From: CAYPEK01 sp964409645
Lineage (GTDB): Bacteria; UBP15; UBA6099
Assembly: GCA_964409645.1 (NCBI GenBank)
Contig: CAYPEK010000019.1
Location: forward strand, 1 to 51,720
Direction of reading: 5' to 3'
DNA: 51,720 bases
The translations under genes were made by a program, and so were the position numbers. Positions within the stretch are counted from its first letter, which is position 1, and every line of letters starts with the position of its first letter. This document shows positions 23,920 through 31,348 of this stretch, in pieces. A model generated the notes under the pieces. That model searched no databases. It saw nothing but the letters and a program-made list of their open reading frames with translations, and was not told the origin of the DNA.

Positions 23920-25017
23920 TTAAAACTTTATCCGAGTCCAGACAGGAAGATGATCGCTCAGTGTGCCGCAGATTTTTGTAGGGCAGATACCGCTATCAGT
24001 AACTTCCGCGCCGCGTGTCACAATCACATCCAAGACGAATCTCATACCGTATTCCATTTTCGTAGTATAGCGCTTCTTGTACGGAATCGAAGTATGCGCA
24101 TCCTTGAACCCGGAGGCAAAAAACACCTGCGTCGCCGAATCGCTGTGACCGCTCGATTGCAGATCGTTAAAATATGAAACAGTATTCATATCGCCGCCGA
24201 TTACCACCGGCCCCGGGGTATCGCCGAGATGCGTGAGAATCTCCTTCGCCTGACCGGCGCGCATCTCATCTCCGTTTTGGAACATGCTGTCGAGATGCAC
24301 CGAGTACACGCGAAGCGTCCCTTTGCCCGGCACCGCGACATCAGCCACGACCGCCATGACTCCACCGAGCCTCGGTTGCTGTTCGGCTCTTCCGGGGCCG
24401 GGCGGAATGTACCAGTTCTGCGTGTCCTTGTGCCTGATCTGGTCTAACCCGACAATCGGATATTTCGACAGCACGGCATTTCCATGCTCACATAAAGTCT
24501 TGTTGTCGTCGGTGGGAATTTTCGCCGGTCGCGGCAGCTCCATGTACTCTACGCCGTAAGCGTAATTCATGCCGAGCGCTTTCGCGAGATCGCGCGTGAC
24601 GTTGCGGTAATTCGTCCGCGAACAGCCGCGATCCGACTCGCTTATCATAATGATGTCGGGCTGTGCGAACTCAGGGTTGTTCTTGAGCAGCGCCACCTGC
24701 TCGTCGAACTTCATCCCGCGTTCGAGGTTGTACGCTACTACGAGCAGCGGCTTGCCCTCCGGAACGGCGGCGGATTTATCCGCGAACTCGCCGTACTCCA
24801 ACTTGCAGTTTATATGAATCTTATCCGGCGCCGCGTCGGGATCCGCCGATTCATCGCAAAGACGATCCTCCCGCACATCCGGATCGGTGACAACCGGCGC
24901 CGGAGGCGGCGGCAACTTTGAGTTTTCCGACGCAGAAACATTGGAATGAAAAAGAGCAACAGAAATAAGTATCGCCGATACAAACAACATCCGATCGATA
25001 ATATTCCGATATTTCAT
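23920..25017 (-). CDS. Secreted endonuclease/exonuclease/phosphatase-family protein
   Basis: The 365-residue protein has a signal peptide (MLFVSAILISVALFHSNVSA) and a complete EEP catalytic set: Asn in YNLERGM, Glu-x-Asp in ISESDRG, His in YSVHLDS, Asp-x-Asn in GGDMNTVS, and the final SDHLPVW. The family contains Mg-dependent nucleases, sphingomyelinases and inositol phosphatases, so the substrate is unclear, but export argues for a phosphodiester outside the cytoplasm. It begins 18 bp after the ileS stop with GAAGGTG before its ATG, so it lies in the ileS transcript and could be controlled by the same leader. Confidence 0.8.
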   Translation of the reverse strand: MKYRNIIDRMLFVSAILISVALFHSNVSASENSKLPPPPAPVVTDPDVREDRLCDESADPDAAPDKIHINCKLEYGEFADKSAAVPEGKPLLVVAYNLERGMKFDEQVALLKNNPEFAQPDIIMISESDRGCSRTNYRNVTRDLAKALGMNYAYGVEYMELPRPAKIPTDDNKTLCEHGNAVLSKYPIVGLDQIRHKDTQNWYIPPGPGRAEQQPRLGGVMAVVADVAVPGKGTLRVYSVHLDSMFQNGDEMRAGQAKEILTHLGDTPGPVVIGGDMNTVSYFNDLQSSGHSDSATQVFFASGFKDAHTSIPYKKRYTTKMEYGMRFVLDVIVTRGAEVTDSGICPTKICGTLSDHLPVWTRIKF

Positions 25018-25035
25018 CCGTCACCTTCGGTCAAA

Positions 25036-28000
25036 TCAGTTTGCGCTGACAATCTCAACGCGGCATTTCAGTCCGTCTATCTCGAATAATTCGCCTTCGT
25101 CTTCGAGACCGGGGACAATCTCCGTCGCGAGAGTCTCGCCCTTGATGTATTCCTCGAAATCCGCGAACACCATCTTAATTTCGAGGTCGCCGCCGTAGTG
25201 GATGACGATCCGCGCCGCGTAATCGAGGTCCATCACTTTGCGCATGTTCTGAATCCGGTGGACAATCTCACGCGCCCTGCCCGCCGCGAGCAGTTCCGGT
25301 GTGATCCGCGCGTCGAGCGCGACGCTCTCTCCAACGAGGTAGCCTTCCGCCGGATTTCTGTCCGCATCGAGATCGCCCTCGGCGAACTTGAACGCAGTTC
25401 CGTCGAACTCCGCTTCGAGCGTTCCCGTGTTTGCATAAGTCGCCCACAGTTCGTCGTGGTTCTCAGCCGCTTTGAAATATTCCTCAACCTTTTTCAAATC
25501 CCTGCCATATTTCGGGCCGAGCTTCTTGAAGTTCGGTTTTATATGTACCGACATCAGCAAATCAAACGAATCCACCACCGCCACCTGCCGCACGTTCAAT
25601 TCGTCGATCAGCAACCACGTCAGCGGCTCGATGGCCGTGCGGACCTTGCCCGGTTTCAAGCGCACAAACAGCTTTTGCAGCGGCTGGCGCACTTTGATCT
25701 GTTTCTTATTGCGGATACTGCGCCCTTCGTTTACGAACTCGCGAACGAACGCCATCGCCTCTTCGAGGTCCTTGTCGATCATCGATTCATCGACATCGGG
25801 ATAAACATCGAAATGGACGCTGTCTTCCGGCCCCGGTTTCGGACGCGCGAGATTCATATAGATCGTTTCCGCGATAAACGGCGTGAACGGAGCAAGTGCG
25901 CGGGAGAGAGTGACGAGCACCGTGTGCAGCGTAGAATATGCCGCCCACTTATCGTCGTCCTTCTCAGACTTCCAGAAGCGCGGACGGCACCGGCGAACGT
26001 ACCAGTTGCTGAGGTCGTCCACAAACCCTTCGAGAGCGCGCGCGGCCGGCGTAACCATGAAAACATCGAGATTGGTTCGAGCTTCGGCAAGAGTCGAATT
26101 CAGCCGCGACAGAATCCATCTGTCGGACGCATCGAGAGCTTCCTTCTTCGCTTTATGCTGCTCCGGATCGAATTCGTCGAGATTGGCATAGATAATAAAG
26201 AACGAATACACGTTCCACAGCGTGAGGAAGAAATTCTTTTGCACGTCGAGCATTGCGTCGCATGAGAAACGCGACGGCAGCCACGGGTTGTTCTCGCGGA
26301 AGAAATGCCAGCGGAACGCGTCCGCGCCGTTGCGATTGAACACAAACCACGGGTCGATCACGTTGCCGAGATGCTTTGACATCTTCGCGCCGTCCTCCGC
26401 GAGCACGTGGCCGAGCACGAGGCATGTCTTGAACGGTGATTTGCCGAACAGGAACGAATTCAGCGCCATCAGCGAGTAGAACCAGCCTCGCGTCTGATCC
26501 ACGGCCTCGGTGATGAAGTCGGCGGGGAAATAGCTTTCAAATTTCTCCTTGTTTTCATGCGGATAGTGCCATTGCGCAACCGGCATCGCACCCGAATCGA
26601 GCCAGCAGTCGATCACCTCGGGCGTGCGCGTCATAGTGCCGCCGCACTTCGGACATTTGCAGTGGATCGCGTCGATGTACGGCCTGTGCAGATCGAGTTC
26701 GCACTCAGGAAAATCGAACGCGCCGCTCTTCAGATCGGCCGCGGAATCGAAACACATTACGTGCGATTCGTCCTTGTCGCAGATCCAAAGATTGAGCGGA
26801 GTGCCCCAGTATCGGTCGCGGCTCACGGCCCAGTCGATATTGTTTTCAAGAAAGTCGCCCATGCGGCCTTTTTTGATATGTTCAGGAATCCAGTTGATGT
26901 CTTCGTTGACTTTAAGCAACGTGTCCCGGTACGCCGTCGTCTTAATGAACCACGAGCTTCTTGCGTAATAGATCAGCGGCGAATCGCATCGCCAGCAGAA
27001 GGGGTACGAGTGCTTGTAAAGTTCGGAACGGAACAGAATACCGCGGTCGTCGAGGTCTTTCAGAATCGACGGGTCGGCATCCTTGACGAACAGGCCGGCC
27101 CATTTCGTTACTTCTTTTGTGAATCTGCCCTGCGTGTCCACCGGCTGCAGGAATGGCAGATCGTACTTGCGGCCGACCTGATAGTCATCCTCGCCGAACG
27201 CCGGCGCGATGTGGACGATTCCGGTGCCGTCGTCGAGCGTGACGAAATCACCGATGATCGTATAGTACGCCTTGCGGTCCGGCTTGCAGTACGTATAAAG
27301 CGGTTCGTATTCGAGCCCCGCAAGGTCCGAGCCCTTCATGCGCTCCACGATCTCGAACGGCTGATCGTCCGCGAACACCGCGAGCAGCCGCGACTCCGCG
27401 AGTATCAGATATTCGTCGCCATAGCGCACCTTGGCGTACTCGACATTCTCGCCGAATGCAAGCGCCACGTTGGAGATCAGCGTCCACGGAGTAGTCGTCC
27501 ATACGAGAAACGATGTCTTGTCCTGACCTTTAATTTTGAAGCGCGCGAAAACGGACGGGTCCTCGACCTCTTCGTATCCCTGCGCAACCTCGTGGCTTGA
27601 AAGCGCCGTCTCGCACGACGGGCAGTGCGGCACAATCTTATGCGCCTTATAGAGCAGCCCGGCATCCCAGTATTTTTTCAGAATCCACCACACGGATTCG
27701 ATGTAACCGTTGGTGCATGTCACGTACGGATCGTCGAGGTTGACCCAGAACCCGACGCGCTCTGTCATCCGCCGCCATTCGCGCTCGTACCGGAAAACAT
27801 TCTCACGACAGCGAGCGATGAACTCCGCGACGCCGTACTTCTCGATCATGTCTTTACCTTCGAGCATCAATTCCTTCTGCGCGTAGCGCGAAACCGCATC
27901 CCGGCATGCTTCGAGGAACTGCACGAACGCGTTCTCGCGGTTGGGCTGCGAAGCCTCGGACAGAATTCCCTTGACAGCCTCATCTCCCAACTCGCGCGTC

Positions 28001-28707
28001 ACAACACCACGCGCAAACTCGTCGTTCAGACCCTGCAAAATCATCTGCGCCCGTTCATGTTCGGTGACATCGTCCGCCGCATCTATCGCCGCGCCCGACT
28101 GCTCCAGCCGCCACTCGCGCCACCTGCTGATGTATCCTGAAACGCCGTATTTGCCGATCAGCTTCCGCGCCGCCGCCTCCGTCTTCTTCTTTCCCGGCAG
28201 CTCGATCACGAGCGCTCCGCCGCCGTCGCCCTCGAACTTCTTTTTAAGGTCAGCCGCGCCGATCTCTTGGATCAGCCGCGCGAATTCCGTACGGAGAACT
28301 TTCTCTATATGCGTATCCGCATCCACGCACGACGCGCCAGCCGCGTCGCATTCGCTTATGAACTCGATCAGCCCGCATTTTTCGAGGTGCTGATATGCCT
28401 CCTGCCACAATTCTTTCTCGACCGCTATCTCTACAGGCAGTCCGTGCGTGTCCCAGCCCGCCTTGCGCAGCACATCATATCCGCACATCGTCCGGTAGCG
28501 AAGGAACACATCCTTAATCACTCGCGTCAGCACATGCCCCGGGTGCGGAAGCCCGTTTGCTGTCGGCGGGCCCTCGTAAAACGTAAACTTAGGAGCGCCC
28601 GGCTTCGGGGCGAGTGATTTTTTGTCCAGATTCCCGGCGCGCCATCGCTCGAGAATCGATTCCTCCATTTTCGGGAAATCCGGTGCCTTTGGCAGTTTGT
28701 CGAACAT
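25036..28707 (-). CDS. ileS: Isoleucyl-tRNA synthetase with a large insertion
   Basis: IleRS charges tRNA-Ile with isoleucine. The 1223-residue protein has the class I motifs HPGH (HIGH, residues 55-58) and KMSKH (775-779), the editing-domain strand WTTTPWTL (403-410), and Cys pairs near residue 683 that may bind zinc. General sequence (GEDDYQVGRKYDLP, WRRMTERVGFWVN) is of the archaeal/eukaryotic-like type 2 IleRS, normally about 1050 residues. Residues about 101-283 are an insertion between VEKEL and KDMIEKYGV. I chose ATG 28707 because AAGGTG precedes it by 6 bp; an in-frame GTG at 28740 lies inside an inverted repeat and has no ribosome-binding site. A leader peptide and attenuator lie upstream. 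Confidence 0.95.
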   Translation of the reverse strand: MFDKLPKAPDFPKMEESILERWRAGNLDKKSLAPKPGAPKFTFYEGPPTANGLPHPGHVLTRVIKDVFLRYRTMCGYDVLRKAGWDTHGLPVEIAVEKELWQEAYQHLEKCGLIEFISECDAAGASCVDADTHIEKVLRTEFARLIQEIGAADLKKKFEGDGGGALVIELPGKKKTEAAARKLIGKYGVSGYISRWREWRLEQSGAAIDAADDVTEHERAQMILQGLNDEFARGVVTRELGDEAVKGILSEASQPNRENAFVQFLEACRDAVSRYAQKELMLEGKDMIEKYGVAEFIARCRENVFRYEREWRRMTERVGFWVNLDDPYVTCTNGYIESVWWILKKYWDAGLLYKAHKIVPHCPSCETALSSHEVAQGYEEVEDPSVFARFKIKGQDKTSFLVWTTTPWTLISNVALAFGENVEYAKVRYGDEYLILAESRLLAVFADDQPFEIVERMKGSDLAGLEYEPLYTYCKPDRKAYYTIIGDFVTLDDGTGIVHIAPAFGEDDYQVGRKYDLPFLQPVDTQGRFTKEVTKWAGLFVKDADPSILKDLDDRGILFRSELYKHSYPFCWRCDSPLIYYARSSWFIKTTAYRDTLLKVNEDINWIPEHIKKGRMGDFLENNIDWAVSRDRYWGTPLNLWICDKDESHVMCFDSAADLKSGAFDFPECELDLHRPYIDAIHCKCPKCGGTMTRTPEVIDCWLDSGAMPVAQWHYPHENKEKFESYFPADFITEAVDQTRGWFYSLMALNSFLFGKSPFKTCLVLGHVLAEDGAKMSKHLGNVIDPWFVFNRNGADAFRWHFFRENNPWLPSRFSCDAMLDVQKNFFLTLWNVYSFFIIYANLDEFDPEQHKAKKEALDASDRWILSRLNSTLAEARTNLDVFMVTPAARALEGFVDDLSNWYVRRCRPRFWKSEKDDDKWAAYSTLHTVLVTLSRALAPFTPFIAETIYMNLARPKPGPEDSVHFDVYPDVDESMIDKDLEEAMAFVREFVNEGRSIRNKKQIKVRQPLQKLFVRLKPGKVRTAIEPLTWLLIDELNVRQVAVVDSFDLLMSVHIKPNFKKLGPKYGRDLKKVEEYFKAAENHDELWATYANTGTLEAEFDGTAFKFAEGDLDADRNPAEGYLVGESVALDARITPELLAAGRAREIVHRIQNMRKVMDLDYAARIVIHYGGDLEIKMVFADFEEYIKGETLATEIVPGLEDEGELFEIDGLKCRVEIVSAN

Positions 28708-28733
28708 TTCTTTCACCTTGTCATAAAGATTTT

Positions 28734-28881
28734 GAACCACAGATAAACACTGATTTTATCCTTATAAAACAACTCTTTTCCATTCGAGTTTCGTTACTTT
28801 CGCGCAACCGATTATCTCGCGCGTTTCCTGTTTATATAAATGTTTTTCTTATCCGCGTCCATCTGTGTTAATCCGTGGTTC
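28734..28881. repeat. 148-bp element with imperfect terminal inverted repeats (MITE-like)
   Basis: The ends GAACCACAGATAAACACTG (from 28734) and, read on the other strand from 28881, GAACCACGGATTAACACAG match at about 17 of 20 positions. The interior has no gene. It lies in the untranslated leader of ileS, between the attenuator terminator and the start codon, so it is transcribed and may fold. I recall similar sequences as common dispersed repeats in genomes of uncultured bacteria but cannot verify that here. Confidence 0.6.
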
Positions 28882-28904
28882 CATTTCTTTCTTTAAAACT
28901 TAAA

Positions 28905-28930
28905 AAGCCGCGGGGGAATCGCCGCGGCTT
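28905..28930 (-). terminator. Intrinsic terminator upstream of ileS (attenuator)
   Basis: On the minus strand AAGCCGCGG pairs with CCGCGGCTT across an 8-base loop (CGATTCCC), followed by a run of five T. It lies about 200 bp before the ileS ATG and downstream of the Ile-rich leader. No other leftward gene could use it, which supports an attenuator role. Confidence 0.75.
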
Positions 28931-28970
28931 TGCACACATTTCAACAGCCACGGGCTTCCCGCTCCTCGCA

Positions 28971-29021
28971 GGCCGCCGGCGGCTCCCTTCGTTCAGACCG
29001 AAGACGGAGCCACGGGCGGCC
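28971..29021 (-). promoter_or_regulatory. Long leader hairpin with the leader stop codon in its loop
   Basis: In the leftward transcript three segments pair in order: GGCCGCC with GGCGGCC, GTGGCTCC with GGAGCCGC, and CTTCG with CGAAG, about 20 bp in total. The apical loop GTCTGAA contains the TGA of the leader peptide. The 5' arm overlaps leader codons 14-21. The 3' arm (GCCGGCGGC) can alternatively pair with GCCGCGGC of the terminator stem. CCCGTGGCT of the 5' arm recurs further downstream. This is the 1:2 / 2:3 / 3:4 layout of amino-acid attenuators. Confidence 0.65.
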
Positions 29022-29061
29022 CCGTAATGATGATGCTTTCTATAATTCCGGCCCGCGTCAT
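28993..29061 (-). CDS. Ile-rich leader peptide of ileS (22 codons)
   Basis: The short frame starts with ATG 29061, with GAGGAG 13 bp upstream, and reads MTRAGIIESIIITG before a Pro-rich end, stopping at 28993. Five of 22 codons are Ile (ATT, ATA, ATC, ATC, ATT), grouped at positions 6-7 and 10-12. In ribosome-mediated attenuation a ribosome stalled at such codons when charged tRNA is scarce prevents terminator formation. Here the regulated gene, ileS, makes Ile-tRNA itself, so the logic is consistent. The peptide probably has no function of its own. The ribosome-binding site spacing is long, which lowers confidence. Confidence 0.65.
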   Translation of the reverse strand: MTRAGIIESIIITGPPVAPSSV

Positions 29062-29094
29062 AACCGTCTTGCCACTCCTCAAAAAAGTCACTAC

Positions 29095-29123
29095 AGTATA
29101 GGAGCGCGCGCGCATGGTGTCAA
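29095..29123 (-). promoter_or_regulatory. Near-consensus sigma-70 promoter of the ileS leader
   Basis: On the minus strand TTGACA (29118-29123) and TATACT (29095-29100) are exactly 17 bp apart. Transcription would begin near 29088, giving a leader of about 380 nt before ileS. It lies 35 bp from the divergent lipoprotein gene. Confidence 0.75.
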
Positions 29124-29157
29124 GAAAACCCGTGCGGCGCCCGGTGTGGTGCTGCCG

Positions 29158-30198
29158 ATGACGCTCCAAAAAGAAAAAAAACGTATATACAGTCATAATG
29201 CCGCATATCACGCGCTGGTAATCATGCTTGTTGCGATCACATTCGCATTCGTTACGGGCTGTTCACACGGCCGCGACGCGGAGCGTAAATCGCAGGGTTA
29301 TATAGTTAAAGACTACAAAAACAAAGTCCAAATTCTCAAAAAAAACGCGACCTTTGAAATGTACACGCACAACCCCAAGCTGCCACCGTTCATAGTACGC
29401 GCGAACAGTCTCGGGATCCGCGACAGAGAGTATCCGCTCGGCAAACCGCCGGGCACGTTGCGTATTGTCATACTCGGAGACTCGTTCCTCTTCGGCTGGG
29501 GCGTGGAACAGGATGAGACGTTCGACGAACAGCTTGAGCGCATATACAAAAAGCGCGGCCGGAAAGTCGAAGTTATTAACCTCGCGATACCCGGTCAGAA
29601 CCACATCTCCGAACTGAAAATGTTAAAATCTATCGGGCTGAAATACGATCCCGACATCGTTCTCATGCAGGTCAATCTCGACGACTTCTATCCCGACTAC
29701 AACAACTATATTTTCAAAGACATGCCTGTGCTGCCGCACGGCTTCGAGTCGTTTTCAAACGAAAAACGGTTCGACAGAACAAAAGAAAAATTCATGACGA
29801 GGTTTAATAGAATCCGAAACGCCGGAGAACTCGAAAACAACGACTTTATGAAGTTGTTCGACGTTTTTGCCGCGAAGCCGATAACCGAAGCGGCGGAAAT
29901 CACAAAAAAGAACGACATCGAACTGACGCTTTTAATGAATATGGATAATCCGATGGTCCCCGCATACAAGCAACTTGCCGAAAAGCTCAACATCCGCACG
30001 ATCGATATGTATTCGGCTCAGTTCAACCCGCCGCTCGAATTCGCACGGAACATGAAACCGCTCTTCATAGAGAAGGACGGCCACCCGACAGCTTTCGCGC
30101 TCGCCATTTTTGCTCGTTATGTCGCGGATAATCTCGAACTACCGCCCACGAATCCAACAAACGAGCAGAAGACCGATTCTCCTGCCGCAATAAAATGA
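29158..30198 (+). CDS. Lipoprotein with SGNH/GDSL hydrolase-like domain
   Basis: From ATG 29158 the product has 346 residues with a lipoprotein signal peptide (LVIMLVAITFAFVTGC, lipid-modified Cys35). The domain after residue 75 starts with NSLGIRDREYPLGKPPGTLRI and has GDS (107-109, ILGDSFLFGWG), INLAIPGQNH and NLDDFYPDY, with a late DGHP near the C-terminus. These are the SGNH block I and the catalytic Asp-His region. Members are esterases and O-acyl modifiers of envelope glycans. Starts further upstream in the same frame exist but would run through the ileS promoter region. No strong ribosome-binding site is visible, so the start is moderately certain. The protein would be anchored in the inner or outer membrane. 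Confidence 0.75.
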   Translation: MTLQKEKKRIYSHNAAYHALVIMLVAITFAFVTGCSHGRDAERKSQGYIVKDYKNKVQILKKNATFEMYTHNPKLPPFIVRANSLGIRDREYPLGKPPGTLRIVILGDSFLFGWGVEQDETFDEQLERIYKKRGRKVEVINLAIPGQNHISELKMLKSIGLKYDPDIVLMQVNLDDFYPDYNNYIFKDMPVLPHGFESFSNEKRFDRTKEKFMTRFNRIRNAGELENNDFMKLFDVFAAKPITEAAEITKKNDIELTLLMNMDNPMVPAYKQLAEKLNIRTIDMYSAQFNPPLEFARNMKPLFIEKDGHPTAFALAIFARYVADNLELPPTNPTNEQKTDSPAAIK

Positions 30199-30208
30199 TA
30201 TTTTGGAT

Positions 30209-31321
30209 CTATTTCCCCGCCGATTCCGACAACGCCTTTGAAATACGCTCCAACCCGGATGCAAGGTCCGCATGCGACGGCCAGCCGTATCCGATCCTCA
30301 TGTAACTCTTCGGCATTTCAAACCAGTGACCCGGACCGACATGCGTACTGTATTTGCCATTCAGCGTTTTATAGAACTGATCGATGTTTATTCCGGCGCT
30401 CTCTTTTATTCGCGGGAAACAAACCACTCCGCCCAACGGCTCCACCCATTCAAGCACATCCTGACCGGCCATCCAATTCTTGACGACATTGAATGCTTTC
30501 AGGTTGTTTTCAAAAATTCGCGGGAGGATTGACGCTTTGTCGCTTAACGCCCGGAATGCAAATTCTTCGTCAATCACGGAGTTGCATATAAATATCTGCT
30601 CCTTCGCGGCGAGAAAAAGCTCCTGCAGGTCTTTATCTTTGGTTATCGCCCAGCCCATGCGGATGCCCGGCAAACCGTAACTCTTCGACAGCGACGCCAC
30701 GCTAACCACATTCGGACTGATCGACGCCGCGGGCGGCAACGCTCCGCCGTAGGCCATCTCGCGATACGTCTCATCGAACAGAAGCAGGCAGCCCCGCGAC
30801 TCGACTATCGACACAACCTCCTCCAACTCGCCCCGCGTCATCATCGCGCCCGTCGGGTTGTGAGGGCACGTCAGGCTCACCAGCTTTGTCCCCGGCGTCA
30901 CAATCTCCTTTAGTCGCTCTATGCCAACTCTGAATCCGTTCTCGAATTCGAGATCGAGGAAAACCGTATCGCAGCCGATTGCGCGCGGCGTTTCGATATT
31001 CGTTGCATAATTCGGACGCGCAACAACAATCCTGTCGCCCGGCGACAGCAGCGATGTGGCAATAATGAAAAGCGCCGCCGCCGCGCCCGGCGTCACAATC
31101 ACATCCCCGGCGGCAAGCCCCTTCCCCTCGCCCGCAATCAACTCGCGCAATTCAGGTTTGCCGACATGATCCGTGTAGCAAAGAAGCAAGTTGCCAAGCT
31201 CCGCCCCTAATGCCGACGAGGTCATATCGGAAACAGAACTTTCAGTCAGATTGTACTTGATATTCCCGTATCCCAACTGCTCCGGCGACTCTATCTCTAT
31301 CGGCATTCGTCTGTACTTCAT
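30209..31321 (-). CDS. PLP-dependent aminotransferase class I/II
   Basis: The 370-residue protein is a fold type I aminotransferase. It has HNPTG (154-158), Asp183 and Tyr186 in LLLFDETYREM, and the PLP lysine Lys213 in SLSKSYGLPGIRMGW. GGAGG stands 8 bp before the ATG. Close families are aspartate and branched-chain-type aminotransferases and MalY-like lyases; the specific substrate is not evident. It lies 27 bp downstream of a membrane glycosyltransferase gene in the same direction and is convergent with the SGNH lipoprotein gene. Confidence 0.9.
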   Translation of the reverse strand: MKYRRMPIEIESPEQLGYGNIKYNLTESSVSDMTSSALGAELGNLLLCYTDHVGKPELRELIAGEGKGLAAGDVIVTPGAAAALFIIATSLLSPGDRIVVARPNYATNIETPRAIGCDTVFLDLEFENGFRVGIERLKEIVTPGTKLVSLTCPHNPTGAMMTRGELEEVVSIVESRGCLLLFDETYREMAYGGALPPAASISPNVVSVASLSKSYGLPGIRMGWAITKDKDLQELFLAAKEQIFICNSVIDEEFAFRALSDKASILPRIFENNLKAFNVVKNWMAGQDVLEWVEPLGGVVCFPRIKESAGINIDQFYKTLNGKYSTHVGPGHWFEMPKSYMRIGYGWPSHADLASGLERISKALSESAGK

Positions 31322-31348
31322 TATGTTTTCCTCCGCTAATCTTGCCTG

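Noticed and set aside
25198..27600. Long plus-strand open frames of 347-355 codons
   Set aside because: They lie antisense to ileS, whose motifs are unambiguous, and are rich in Arg and His without any domain pattern.
28708..28740. GTG at 28740 as the start of ileS
   Set aside because: It lies in the arm of the inverted-repeat element and has no ribosome-binding site; ATG 28707 has AAGGTG at good spacing and matches the usual IleRS N-terminus.
28905..29123. T-box or other riboswitch controlling ileS
   Set aside because: I could not find a T-box sequence (AGGGTGGNACCGCG-like) or specifier loop; the Ile-rich leader explains the region better.
28930..29157. N-terminal extension of the SGNH lipoprotein upstream of 29158
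   Set aside because: The extension would cross the ileS leader and promoter and would put the lipoprotein signal peptide inside the protein, which is not workable.
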